Shown here: piece by piece, positions 7,917-16,434 of the stretch | How the letters are laid out: every line of letters starts with the position of its first letter | How positions within the stretch are numbered: position 1 is the stretch's first letter | Origin: AWTP1-13 sp035762425 | GTDB taxonomy: Bacteria > Pseudomonadota > Alphaproteobacteria > Rhizobiales > Hyphomicrobiaceae | Direction: 5' to 3' | NCBI GenBank assembly: GCA_035762425.1 | Contig: DASTOW010000296.1 | Span: 1-53,953 of the forward strand | DNA length: 53,953 bases | Position numbers and translations under genes: made by a program | The notes under the pieces: generated by a model | Told to the model about the DNA's origin: nothing | Seen by the model: the letters and a program-made list of their open reading frames with translations, nothing else | The model's database searches: none

Positions 7917-9440
7917 ATGTCGATCACGATGCGAAGCATTCTACTGGGCGCCTTGCTCGCGCTGATGGTTCTGCCGGCCGCGCCGGTGCGTGCCCAGGAC
8001 AACGACGTCGACGTCAGCTACTTCTATGAGGAGCTTGAGCAGTACGGCCGCTGGATCGACCACCCGCGCTGGGGCGACGTGTGGAGCCCGGACGTAGATC
8101 GCGACTGGCGCCCCTACACGATCGGCTATTGGAACTACACGGAGGACAACGGCTGGTTCTGGGTGTCGGAGGAACCGTTCGGCTGGGCGGTTTTCCATTA
8201 TGGCCGCTGGGTGGTCGATCCGGACGACGGTTGGCTGTGGATCCCCGGCACGGAATGGGCGCCGGCCTGGGTCGCCTGGCGCTCGGACGACAGCGATGAC
8301 GGATACGTCGGCTGGGCGCCACTGCCACCGGACGCCCGCTGGGGGCCGAACGGCGATCTCGAGTATGACGAATACTACTACGATGAACCCCTGTACGCCT
8401 CGGCCTGGGTGTTCGTTCGCCCGACCTACCTGACCCAGCCCGGCTTGTACCGCTTCGTGGCACCGCGGCCGCAGAACTACATCTATTTGCGCCGCACCAG
8501 ACACCTGCACGCCTACCGCAAACACGATCGCCGCGTGTTCAACGCCGGCCTCGATGTGCGCCGCTACGAGCGCCTGGTGGGCCGACCGGTGCCGAGGGTG
8601 CGGGTGCGCATCACCAGCAACCCGCGCGAGCAGAATTTCCGCCATGGCGGTCCCGAAATCTCAGTGTTCCGGCCCAACATCATCGAGCGGCGCGACGGCG
8701 ACCGCCGGCGGCCCAACTTCCGCGATCGTCCTCCAGGCGACAGCGGGCCATCGGTGAGGCGCCCACCCGACGGCCGCTTTGACGGTCGGTCGCTTGAGCC
8801 AGGCAAGGACTGGAACCGCGACAACAACCGCAATAGAGGTCCTGACGGCAAGGACATCGGCAAGGGTCCGGACTTCCGGCCGGACATCCGGGATGGCCAG
8901 AAAGGCCGCGGCGGGCCGGGTGAGCGCGGCCCAGGTCCGGATGGTCCGGGTCAGCGGGGGCCGGCCAGTGTCAACAAGGAGCCGCCCGGTGGCCAGGGTG
9001 GCGGCCAACCCCCCTTCAAGGGACCGCCCATCAACGAACCGCCCAAGCAGCCATTCTTCAAGGATCAGGGCTTCAAGGCTCCGAGCGGAGGCCCCGATAA
9101 GGGCGATGACAGGGGCCCAGACAACCGCGGCCGCGCCAGGGAAACACGTGAGTTCCAGGGCGTCCCGAAAGAGCCCGCATTCAAGGGCCCACCGTCGGGC
9201 CACCAGAACCAGCCAGCCTTCAAGGGGCCGCCGACCGGCAACCAGAACCAACCGGCCTTCAAGGGCCCACCATCCGGCAACCAGAATCAAGGTCAGCCGG
9301 CATTGAAAGGGCCTCCGCAAAAGCCGGTCGTGCAGGACCAGCGTCCGGCGCGGCCGCCTGAGCAAAAGCCGCAGCGCCCGCCGGACAAGAAGGAAGACAG
9401 GAAGGACGACAAGAAGGGCCCACCCGGCCCGAACTATTGA
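7917..9440 (+). CDS. DUF6600-type secreted protein with Pro/Gly-rich repeat tail
   Basis: A 507-residue exported protein of unknown function. After a signal peptide (ILLGALLALMVLPAAPVRAQ) comes a Trp/Tyr/Asp-rich domain at about residues 25-150 with repeats such as YGRWIDHPRWGDVWSP, GYWNYTEDNGWFWVS and YGRWVVDPDDGWLWIPG, the pattern of DUF6600 proteins. The C-terminal half, from about residue 230, is disordered and rich in Pro, Gly, Asp, Arg and Lys, and contains three near-identical 13-residue units (PAFKGPPSGNQNQ type). ATG 7917 is chosen because AAGGCGGGA lies just upstream. The tail suggests an envelope or surface location. A hairpin follows the stop. Confidence 0.75.
   Translation: MSITMRSILLGALLALMVLPAAPVRAQDNDVDVSYFYEELEQYGRWIDHPRWGDVWSPDVDRDWRPYTIGYWNYTEDNGWFWVSEEPFGWAVFHYGRWVVDPDDGWLWIPGTEWAPAWVAWRSDDSDDGYVGWAPLPPDARWGPNGDLEYDEYYYDEPLYASAWVFVRPTYLTQPGLYRFVAPRPQNYIYLRRTRHLHAYRKHDRRVFNAGLDVRRYERLVGRPVPRVRVRITSNPREQNFRHGGPEISVFRPNIIERRDGDRRRPNFRDRPPGDSGPSVRRPPDGRFDGRSLEPGKDWNRDNNRNRGPDGKDIGKGPDFRPDIRDGQKGRGGPGERGPGPDGPGQRGPASVNKEPPGGQGGGQPPFKGPPINEPPKQPFFKDQGFKAPSGGPDKGDDRGPDNRGRARETREFQGVPKEPAFKGPPSGHQNQPAFKGPPTGNQNQPAFKGPPSGNQNQGQPALKGPPQKPVVQDQRPARPPEQKPQRPPDKKEDRKDDKKGPPGPNY
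9174..9290 (+). repeat. Three 39-bp in-frame tandem repeats in the DUF6600-type gene
   Basis: Three units, 9174-9212, 9213-9251 and 9252-9290, each encode a 13-residue PAFKGPP(S/T)G(H/N)QNQ block. A partial, diverged fourth unit (PALKGPP) follows at 9297. Third-base differences between units show they are not brand new. Confidence 0.85.
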
Positions 9441-9448
9441 ACCCCGGC

Positions 9449-9474
9449 ACGGCCGTCTCCCTGGGGACGGCCGT
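9449..9474. terminator. Terminator-like hairpin after the DUF6600-type gene
   Basis: ACGGCCGTC (9449-9457) pairs with GACGGCCGT (9466-9474) over an 8-base loop, 9 bases after the stop codon. It is very stable, but there is no T run after it. Confidence 0.6.
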
Positions 9475-9518
9475 CCGCCTCAGTTGCGCCGACCCGCCGC
9501 GCCAAGTATCAGGCGGGC

Positions 9519-10478
9519 ATGTCGAATGCCAAGCCACGCCCTGACGATCTGGAGGATGTCGGCGCCCTGCTGACGCGGATGCGGGCGGGCGAGCGCCGCG
9601 CCATCTCGCGCGCCGTCACTGAACTCGAACGCCTCTCGACAGCCGCACCGAAACTGCTGGCAGCGTTCCAGCCGCATCTGGGCCACGCGCAGGTGGTGGG
9701 CTTCACCGGCCCGCCGGGCGCAGGCAAGTCAACGCTGGTCAACGCCTACACGCGCCACATCCGCGCAGCCGGCCAGAGCGTCGGTATCATTGCCGTCGAT
9801 CCATCGAGCCCGATTTCCGGCGGCGCTATCCTCGGCGATCGCATCCGCATGACCGCCACCCTCGACGACGACGGTGTCTTCATGCGCTCGCTGGCGAGCC
9901 GCGGCCATCTCGGCGGCTTGAGCCCTGCCGCCGTCCGCATCATCGATGCCCTGGATGCTGCCGGAAAGGATGTGATCCTGCTGGAAACCGTCGGCACCGG
10001 CCAAAGCGAAATCGATGTCGCCGAGATCGCCGACGTACGCATCGTGGTGACGGCGCCAGGCCTCGGCGACGACATCCAGGCCATGAAGTCGGGCCTGCTC
10101 GAGATCGCCGACATCCTGGTGGTCAACAAGGCGGATCGCGACGGCGCCGAGCGCACCATGCAGCAGCTGCTGGGTGCCCTGTCCCTCCGCGCCGGCGCCC
10201 GCGGCCAGGCCGTGGTCGTCAAGACCACCGCCACCACCGGCGAGGGGATAGCCGCTCTAGCGGAGGCCATCACACGCAGTGCCACACGCTCGGCGAGCGA
10301 TGACCCGGGCGAGCGGCGTCGGCGCCGTGCCCGCTACCTGATCGCCCGGGCGGCGGCCGATCTCCTCGCCCAGCGTGTCAAGGCCGACGGCACGCAGGCC
10401 GTCGACCGGCTCGCCGAGCAGGTGCTGACCGGCGCGCTGTCGCCTGAGGACGCCGCGCGCCGGCTGCTGGAAGGCTGA
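9519..10478 (+). CDS. meaB: Methylmalonyl-CoA mutase-associated GTPase MeaB (ArgK)
   Basis: A 319-residue G3E-family P-loop GTPase. MeaB guards methylmalonyl-CoA mutase and gates delivery of its adenosylcobalamin cofactor. Visible motifs are the Walker A GPPGAGKST near residue 64, the PSSPISGGAILGDRIRM switch region, ETVGTGQSE, and the guanine-specificity motif NKAD near residue 203. Its length is normal for the family. The ATG at 9519 follows a GGCGGG stretch. Neither mutase nor cobalamin genes are nearby. It works in propionate or ethylmalonyl-CoA pathway metabolism, which the malyl-CoA-lyase-like gene at 3108 may also serve. Confidence 0.93.
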   Translation: MSNAKPRPDDLEDVGALLTRMRAGERRAISRAVTELERLSTAAPKLLAAFQPHLGHAQVVGFTGPPGAGKSTLVNAYTRHIRAAGQSVGIIAVDPSSPISGGAILGDRIRMTATLDDDGVFMRSLASRGHLGGLSPAAVRIIDALDAAGKDVILLETVGTGQSEIDVAEIADVRIVVTAPGLGDDIQAMKSGLLEIADILVVNKADRDGAERTMQQLLGALSLRAGARGQAVVVKTTATTGEGIAALAEAITRSATRSASDDPGERRRRRARYLIARAAADLLAQRVKADGTQAVDRLAEQVLTGALSPEDAARRLLEG

Positions 10479-10711
10479 CGACCGGCGAACATGCCGCCCG
10501 GCTTGCCGCCGCAACGGACCGGCCACGCACCCGCGGCTAGCTAGAAAGGCACGCGACTGCTCGTAGGCTGTCGAGAAGCCGCGACCACGCGTGCGGCCAG
10601 GTCGAAAGGCGGGCTTCCCGGTCTCAATCGCACGGGCGCATGCATTGAACTCGTGCCTCCGATCGTGAAAACCATCCGCCTCACCTGGCGCCGCATTGCG
10701 CGTGCAGGACA

Positions 10712-11179
10712 CTAGGCACGCTCGACGCGCGCCGCATAACAGCCGGGCGCCGCGAAGTGGATGTGTAGATATTCGGCGTCGGGCTTGGCGAACATCCGCT
10801 CGATGGCACCCTCGACGGCTTTGCCATCCACCAGTTCGCATCCCGTCATCATTCCCTTGCCGTCGTATCCCCGCACAGCCAGCGTGCGCTTGCGCAGCTG
10901 CTCCGGCACCTCGCCGACCGCGTCATGTCTGAGATCGCCTTTGCGCACATAGATGGCAAAGCGCATGCGGTAGGGCGAGTCGACTGGCAAATGCTCGTAG
11001 TTGACAAGCAGCAGCTCATCGCCTGGCCGCGAGTCCGTGAGACTGACCCGGCATGGATAGCCGGGCTGGCGGTCCTCGGCGATCCGGCGCACGGCCCCTC
11101 GCGCGGCCAGCTCCTCGTCCGAAAGGGCGAACAGATGCTCGAACTGCTCGGCCGGCAGGCCCTTGATGCGAAAGCTCAT
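10712..11179 (-). CDS. DUF1203 domain protein
   Basis: A 155-residue cytoplasmic protein filling the whole DUF1203 family pattern: GYPCRVSLTDSRPGDELLLVNYEH near residues 40-63, SPYRMRFAIYVR, and a C-terminal HIHFAAPGCYAARVER. The family is common in proteobacteria and has no firm function that I know of. The start is well supported by AGGAG 8 bases upstream of the ATG. It lies upstream of nothing it clearly belongs with; citramalate synthase is further up on the same strand, 228 bases away. Confidence 0.85.
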   Translation of the reverse strand: MSFRIKGLPAEQFEHLFALSDEELAARGAVRRIAEDRQPGYPCRVSLTDSRPGDELLLVNYEHLPVDSPYRMRFAIYVRKGDLRHDAVGEVPEQLRKRTLAVRGYDGKGMMTGCELVDGKAVEGAIERMFAKPDAEYLHIHFAAPGCYAARVERA

Positions 11180-11407
11180 GATCGGATCTCCTGTGCGTTG
11201 TCGAGCACAGCATGCGCCCGGCCGACACAGAATTCGACCCGTTTCCTGTCAGCCCCTAGCGACGTTTTCTAGCGGCGCGCCATGTTGTTCGTCGGCATCC
11301 ACCGACGGCATTCCCGCGCACGCGCAGCCCACCACCCCAGGCGATGAAACTCCGGCATGGTGCGCGCATCTCCGCCCGCGCCGATGCGGCTCGAAGCGAG
11401 CCGGCTC

Positions 11408-13057
11408 TCAAACCGCCGCGCCCGCGCGCAGCAGCTTGTAGGTGATTGAATCGATCAGCGCCTCGAAGCTCGCATCGACGATGTTGGGTGACACGCCGAC
11501 CGTGAACCAGCGCTCGCCGCTTGCCTTGTCGCGGCTTTCCACCAGCACCCGCGTCACCGCTTCCGTGCCGGCGGTGAGGATTCGCACCTTGTAGTCGACG
11601 AGCTCGACGTCCCTGATGATGCCCTGGTAGCGGCCGAGGTCCTTGCGCAGCGCCTGATCGAGTGCGTTGACCGGGCCGTTGCCCTCCGCCACCGACCAGA
11701 GCGGCTCCTCGTCGCCCTTCAGGAACACCTTGACGGTCGCCTCCGACACCGTGACGAGCTGGCCCAAGGCGTTGTGTCGCTTCTCGACCATGACGCGAAA
11801 GCTATCGACGCTGAAGTACTCCGGCACCGAGCCCAGCAGGCGCCGCGCCAGCAATTCGAAAGATGCCTCGGCCCCCTCGTAGGCATAGCCGATCGCCTCG
11901 CGCGCCTTCACCTCATCCAGCAGCTGCGCCACCCGCGGATCATCGCGTCCAACCGGGACGCCGAGCCGCTCCAGCTCATACAGCAGGTTCGACTTGCCGG
12001 CCTGATCGGAAACCAGCACGCGCCGCCGGTTGCCGACGCTCTCCGGCGCCACGTGCTCGTACGTTGCCGGCTCCTTCAGGATGGCGGAGGCGTGGATGCC
12101 GGCTTTGGTGGCGAACGCCGCCTCCCCGACGTAGGGCGCCTGCCGGTTCGGCGCACGGTTCAGGATCTCGTCCAGCACGCGGCTCGCGTGCGTGAGCTTC
12201 TTGAGCTGCTCCGGCCCGACCTTCACCTCGAAGCGCTCCGCGAACTCCTTCTTCAGAAGCAGCGTCGGGATGAGCGAGGTCAGATTGGCGTTGCCGCAGC
12301 GCTCGCCCAGACCATTGAGCGTGCCCTGGAGCTGCCGCGCCCCCGCCCGCACCGCCGCCAACGTGTTGGCCACCGCGTTCTCGGTGTCGTTGTGGGTGTG
12401 GATGCCGAGATGCGAGCCCGGCACGTGCTTGCCCACCTCGGCCACGATCTCGCTCACCTCGTGCGGAAGCGTGCCACCGTTGGTGTCGCACAACACCACC
12501 CAGCGCGCCCCCGACGTGTATGCGGTCGTGGCCACCGCCAGCGCGTAGGCGCGGTTGGCCTTGAAGCCGTCGAAGAAGTGCTCGCAGTCGATCATTGCTT
12601 CACGACCGGCTCCGCCTTGGGCTTCACGACCGGCTCCGCCTTGGGCTTTCGGCGTCACGATCGCCTGGACCGACTGCGCCACGCCCTCCAGGTTCTCCTC
12701 GTTGCTGATGCCGAGCGCCACGCGCACGTGATAGTCCCAGGCCTTGGCGACCAGACAGATGGCGCCGCACTTGGCCTGCAGAATCGCCTGGAAGCCCGGA
12801 TCGTTCGACACCGACCGCCCTGCCCGCTTGGTCATGCCGAACGCAGTCAGCCTGGCGCTTTTCAGGGCGGGCACCGTGCCGAACAGCTCGGTGTCAGTAA
12901 CGTTCGCGCCCGGATAGCCGCCCTCGATGTAGTCGAGGCCCAGCTCGTCCAGCGTCTTGATGATCAGCCGCTTGTCCTCGAGCGAGAAGTCGACGCCGGT
13001 CGTCTGCGCGCCGTCGCGCAGCGTGGTGTCGAACAGGTAGAGCCTCTCCTTGGTCAT
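11408..13057 (-). CDS. cimA: (R)-citramalate synthase (LeuA-like, CimA type)
   Basis: A 549-residue enzyme of the isopropylmalate/homocitrate/citramalate synthase family. The CimA type condenses pyruvate with acetyl-CoA to (R)-citramalate, the threonine-independent route to isoleucine. Key parts are LYLFDTTLRDGAQTTGVDFS at residues 6-25, DYIEGGYPGAN, the metal-binding HTHNDTENAVANT, and a C-terminal LeuA-type regulatory dimer domain, expected to be feedback-controlled by a branched-chain amino acid. The ATG at 13057 directly precedes the conserved start; the frame is open further up but carries nonsense-like sequence. One oddity is a 24-bp tandem duplication at 12597-12644 that adds AQGGAGRE twice just before the conserved CEHFFDGFKAN segment. 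Confidence 0.88.
   Translation of the reverse strand: MTKERLYLFDTTLRDGAQTTGVDFSLEDKRLIIKTLDELGLDYIEGGYPGANVTDTELFGTVPALKSARLTAFGMTKRAGRSVSNDPGFQAILQAKCGAICLVAKAWDYHVRVALGISNEENLEGVAQSVQAIVTPKAQGGAGREAQGGAGREAMIDCEHFFDGFKANRAYALAVATTAYTSGARWVVLCDTNGGTLPHEVSEIVAEVGKHVPGSHLGIHTHNDTENAVANTLAAVRAGARQLQGTLNGLGERCGNANLTSLIPTLLLKKEFAERFEVKVGPEQLKKLTHASRVLDEILNRAPNRQAPYVGEAAFATKAGIHASAILKEPATYEHVAPESVGNRRRVLVSDQAGKSNLLYELERLGVPVGRDDPRVAQLLDEVKAREAIGYAYEGAEASFELLARRLLGSVPEYFSVDSFRVMVEKRHNALGQLVTVSEATVKVFLKGDEEPLWSVAEGNGPVNALDQALRKDLGRYQGIIRDVELVDYKVRILTAGTEAVTRVLVESRDKASGERWFTVGVSPNIVDASFEALIDSITYKLLRAGAAV
12597..12644 (-). repeat. 24-bp in-frame tandem duplication inside cimA
   Basis: Two identical 24-base units (12597-12620 and 12621-12644) encode AQGGAGRE repeated, between the VTPK segment and MIDCEHFFDG of citramalate synthase. 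The identity of the two copies suggests a recent slippage or a short palindromic-element insertion. Confidence 0.85.
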
Positions 13058-13212
13058 GCCCGTGTACCTTGCGGCCTGCGCGACGCGATCCTCTCGGTTG
13101 TTGGTGCTCGACGCTCCGCGTAACGAGCCGAACCTGCAGGCGCAGCGCCTGCGCCCGAACGGACGCGCAGCGTCGTATCGAACGGGTAAAGTCGCGCACG
13201 GGTCATGGCAGC

Positions 13213-13338
13213 TTACAGGTATCCCAGGAAGCGGGCGGCAAAATACGCCGCGCACACCAGCACCACGCCCTTAAGGATCGGATAATAGTAAGGGTGCTCG
13301 CGAAACGGCGGCCGCGCATTGGGATCATTGTTGGTCAT
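13213..13338 (-). CDS. Small single-pass membrane protein (41 aa), unknown
   Basis: A 41-residue protein from the ATG at 13338. It has a polar, proline-containing N terminus (MTNNDPNARPPFREH), aromatic residues PYYYP at the membrane interface, then one hydrophobic helix (ILKGVVLVCAAYFAARFLGYL). GAGG lies about 6 bases before the ATG. The frame stays open upstream, but that part runs through the intergenic repeat at 13354 and is not part of the protein. It lies between cysS and cimA on the same strand. Function unknown. Confidence 0.6.
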   Translation of the reverse strand: MTNNDPNARPPFREHPYYYPILKGVVLVCAAYFAARFLGYL

Positions 13339-13353
13339 ACTGGCCTCGCCAAT

Positions 13354-13525
13354 GTCGTCATCCCCGCGCAGGCGGGAACCCAGGTCACATCTCCACAAAA
13401 GATCGAGCGCCGCAACACGCTGTCATCCCTCGAGCTCATCCCGGGGGTCCCGGCCATCCCTCCATCTGCAAACGCTGAAGCCACTTGAAAGCTGGGTCCT
13501 CGGCACAAGCCCGAGGACGACACAC
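13354..13525. repeat. REP-like intergenic repeat element between cysS and the 41-aa gene
   Basis: The stretch starts with GTCATCCCCGCGCAGGCGGGAA (hairpin CCCGC at 13363-13367 with GCGGG at 13372-13376), a motif seen in intergenic repeats of many proteobacteria. It ends with a second hairpin, TCCTCGG (13497-13503) with CCGAGGA (13511-13517), of the form CTGGGTCCTCGGCACAAGCCCGAGG. Together these two halves look like a composite repetitive element filling the gap downstream of cysS. It may also stop transcription or protect the mRNA end. Confidence 0.6.
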
Positions 13526-13534
13526 GGGGCGCGC

Positions 13535-14974
13535 TCATCGCTTCACTTCCCAACTCGTCTCGATCTCGCCCGTCGCCGGGTCCTTCGCATCCTTCAGCTG
13601 GATGCCCAAACCGGACAGCTCATCGCGGATGCGATCGGCCTCCTTGAAGTTCTTGGTCTTGCGCGCCGCGTTGCGGGCAGCAATGAGCGCCTCGACCCGG
13701 GACGCATCGACGTTGGCAGCTGCATAGCCCACAGCAAAGTCCGCCTGCTTCTCGTTGTCGTAGACGCCGAGAAACTGCAGACTGGCCTTCAGCTGTGCCG
13801 CCGCCTGCGCATTGCGCTGCGCCGACTTGGCCACGCCATGAATGATCGACATTGCGCTCGGCGTGTTGAGATCGTCCGACAACGCAGCAATCATCTCCGC
13901 ATGCGGCTCGGCAGCGACAGGCGCCTCGTGCAGGAAGCTGGCGAAATCCATCAGCGTAGAACGCGCCTGCACCAGCCGCTCCACCGTCCAGTCGATCGGC
14001 TGCCTGTAGTGCGTACCGAGCATGGCAAAACGGATCACCCGACCATGCCATGGCTGGTTGCCGAATTTCCGCATCGCCAGCAGCTCGTTGATCGTCACGA
14101 AGTTTCCGAGGGACTTCGACATCTTCTCGCCCTCGACCTGCAGGAAGCCATTGTGCATCCACACGTTGGCCATCACCGGCGCGCCGTGGGCGCAGCGGCT
14201 CTGGGCGAGCTCGTTCTCATGATGGGGAAAGACCAGATCGATGCCGCCGCCGTGGATGTCGAACGTCTGCCCCAATAGGGCACCCGCCATCGCCGAGCAC
14301 TCGATGTGCCAGCCGGGCCGGCCTGGCGTGGCAATCCCGCACGGCGACAGCCAGGAGGGCTCGCCGGGCTTGGACGGCTTCCACAGCACGAAGTCCGTCG
14401 GCCCCTTCTTGTAGGGGGCAACGTCGACGCGCGCGCCCGCCTCCATCTCCTCCGGGCTGCGGTTGGCGAGACGCCCGTAGTCGGGCATGGAGGCCACGTC
14501 GAACAGCACGTGCTCCTCGGCGACGTAGGCATTGCCGCGGCGCACCAGCGTCTCGATCAGCCGCACCATGTCCTCGGCCTTGTCGGTGCGGCGGATGTAC
14601 TCGGTGGCGCGCGGCTCATGCGTCGGCGCCAAGACGCCAAGCGCGGCGATATCTTCATGGAACTGCCGCGTGGTCGCCTCGGTGACCTTGCGGATCGCCT
14701 CGTTGAGCGGCAGGGTCGGATACTGCTCGGCCGCGCGCGCGTTGATCTTGTCGTCGACGTCGGTGATGTTGCGCGCGTAGGTGACGTGGTCGGCCCCGTA
14801 GATGCGGCGCAGCAGCCGGAACAACACGTCGAACACGATCACCGGCCGCGCATTGCCGATGTGGGCATAGTCGTAGACGGTCGGCCCGCACACATACATG
14901 CGCACGTTGTTGCGATCGAGAGGTTCAAACCTCTCCTTCTTGCGCGTCAGCGTGTTGTAGAGCGTGAGCGTCAC
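13535..14974 (-). CDS. cysS: Cysteine--tRNA ligase
   Basis: Class I aminoacyl-tRNA synthetase that charges tRNA-Cys, 479 residues, a normal length. The zinc and ATP-binding start MYVCGPTVYDYAHIGNARP lies at about residues 26-44 (HIGH-type motif HIGN), zinc ligands include the Cys in WHIECSAMAG and HHENE, and the KMSKS motif is EKMSKSLGNF. The C-terminal region ends in the usual helical tail (EADRIRDELSGLGIQLKDAKDP). The start codon is GTG at 14974, preceded by GAGGGGATATC, a good ribosome site. The gene stands upstream of the 41-residue membrane protein and cimA on the minus strand. Confidence 0.96.
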   Translation of the reverse strand: MTLTLYNTLTRKKERFEPLDRNNVRMYVCGPTVYDYAHIGNARPVIVFDVLFRLLRRIYGADHVTYARNITDVDDKINARAAEQYPTLPLNEAIRKVTEATTRQFHEDIAALGVLAPTHEPRATEYIRRTDKAEDMVRLIETLVRRGNAYVAEEHVLFDVASMPDYGRLANRSPEEMEAGARVDVAPYKKGPTDFVLWKPSKPGEPSWLSPCGIATPGRPGWHIECSAMAGALLGQTFDIHGGGIDLVFPHHENELAQSRCAHGAPVMANVWMHNGFLQVEGEKMSKSLGNFVTINELLAMRKFGNQPWHGRVIRFAMLGTHYRQPIDWTVERLVQARSTLMDFASFLHEAPVAAEPHAEMIAALSDDLNTPSAMSIIHGVAKSAQRNAQAAAQLKASLQFLGVYDNEKQADFAVGYAAANVDASRVEALIAARNAARKTKNFKEADRIRDELSGLGIQLKDAKDPATGEIETSWEVKR

Positions 14975-15283
14975 GATATCCCCTCAAGACAACTAGTGTC
15001 AGCCTCGCCGCTGGCGGGCGTTTCTCTGTCTCAATGAGGGCAAAGAAAGCAGGCCGCGCCAGCTCCTAGCTAGCTCGTTGCAATAATGCCGCACCAAATG
15101 TTGACGGCGGGTGTGCACAGGCCCTGCATGGCGCGCCTTATCGGCGGTTTCCCGGCCAACGTCAAGGCGATGGGATATTGGTCCGAGCGCGATTGACCCC
15201 CTGCCGCAACAATCCCATAATTACGCCGGAAAGTTCTCAAGAATCAGCGCCGCTTGGCGCCTGGGGAGGCTGAGATTTTCCAG
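14975..15283. other. Intergenic region between cysS and the DUF2865 gene
   Basis: This 309-base gap between divergent genes holds no gene I can support. It contains a plausible sigma-70-type promoter for the plus-strand gene (15193-15222) and a GGGGAGG stretch near 15263 that is too far from the ATG to be an ideal ribosome site. Confidence 0.5.
15193..15222 (+). promoter_or_regulatory. Candidate sigma-70 promoter for the DUF2865 gene
   Basis: TTGACC at 15193-15198 and ATAATT at 15217-15222 are 18 bases apart, about 60 bases before the proposed start codon. It is one of few close matches to the housekeeping consensus in this GC-rich window. Confidence 0.4.
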
Positions 15284-16405
15284 ATGCGCAGGGACCAGCA
15301 AACGGACCAGCCGAAGGGCATATGCTCCGAGCGCGGCATGCGGATGCTCGCCATCGCCGGCGCCATGGCCGCCGCACTCAGTTTCTCGTTCGCCGATGCA
15401 CTGGCGCAAGGTTGGTGGCCCTGGTCGCAGCAGGAGCAGCGGCCCATCCCTCGCGAGCCGCTTCGACCGGGCGGCCCTGGAGGTGCAACCGGACCGGGCG
15501 GGCCCGCCGGATCGGGTCAGGGACCCTACCAGCAAGGTCCCTATCAGAACCAGGGACAGCAGGGCGGCTACGGCGCACGCTCGACAAGCAACATCTGCCT
15601 CCAGCTCGAGCAACGGCTGGTGGCCGAGACCCAAGGCGGCGCGCAGAACCGCGACCAGCTGCCGCGCCTCGAGAACGACATGCGCACGCTCGATCGCAAC
15701 TACCAGCAGGCGCAGAACGGACTGACCCGCGCTGACTGCTACGACACCTTCCTGTTCGCCAAGACGCTGCGCAATACCCCACGCTGCAAGCAGCTGGCCA
15801 GCGACGTCGAGAACATCAAGCGCCAGCTCGCCGATCTCGATGCTCAGCGCAGCCAGATCCTGGGCACGCGCGACCGCTCCTTCCAGGACGACATCATCCG
15901 CGAGCTGGCCCGCAACGGCTGCGGCCAGCAGTATTCGCAGGAGGCGCGCCGGCGCGACTCCTCCAAGAACCCGTTCGCGATGCTATGGGGCGAGGAACCC
16001 TCTGAGGCACCGCGCGGAGGCGGCAATCAGTTCGGCAACCTGCCGTTCGCCACCTACCGCACGCTGTGCGTACGCCTGTGCGACGGCTACTACTTCCCGG
16101 TCAGCTTCTCGACCCTGCCCAACCACTTCCAGCGGGACGCCGAGCTCTGCCAGTCGCAATGCGCTGCCCCGGCCGATCTCTTCTACCACCAAAATCCCGG
16201 CGGGGCGGTGGAGCAGATGGTTTCGGTCAACACGCAGCAGCCCTACACCGGCCTGAAGACCGCCTGGCGCTACCGCAAGGAGTTTGTGCAGGGCTGCTCG
16301 TGCAAGGAAGCCGAATACAACGCGCAACTGACTGGCGACCGCAAAGCCGACGCCCCGGCCACGCCGACCGGCAAAGGCTCAACGGCTCGCCTCGACCCGC
16401 GCTAG
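15284..16405 (+). CDS. DUF2865 domain secreted protein
   Basis: A 373-residue exported protein with a C-terminal DUF2865 domain, found mainly in Hyphomicrobiales; function unknown. The N terminus carries a signal segment (MLAIAGAMAAALSFSFADALAQ), then a Gly/Pro/Gln-rich linker, a helical middle section with conserved cysteines (NICLQLEQRL, ADCYDTFLFAKTLRNTPRCKQL), and the domain with YRTLCVRLCDGYYFPVSFST, DAELCQSQC, and KEFVQGCSCKEAEY. The many cysteines suggest disulfides in the periplasm. The start is uncertain: ATG 15284, 15338 or 15344 all leave a signal sequence. Confidence 0.8.
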   Translation: MRRDQQTDQPKGICSERGMRMLAIAGAMAAALSFSFADALAQGWWPWSQQEQRPIPREPLRPGGPGGATGPGGPAGSGQGPYQQGPYQNQGQQGGYGARSTSNICLQLEQRLVAETQGGAQNRDQLPRLENDMRTLDRNYQQAQNGLTRADCYDTFLFAKTLRNTPRCKQLASDVENIKRQLADLDAQRSQILGTRDRSFQDDIIRELARNGCGQQYSQEARRRDSSKNPFAMLWGEEPSEAPRGGGNQFGNLPFATYRTLCVRLCDGYYFPVSFSTLPNHFQRDAELCQSQCAAPADLFYHQNPGGAVEQMVSVNTQQPYTGLKTAWRYRKEFVQGCSCKEAEYNAQLTGDRKADAPATPTGKGSTARLDPR

Positions 16406-16434
16406 GCCCGGCGTCCGCCTGACGAGAGCTGCGC

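Noticed and set aside
11774..13123. A 449-codon plus-strand open frame
   Set aside because: It is antisense to citramalate synthase; its His/Arg-rich product matches nothing and the cimA frame has clear motifs.
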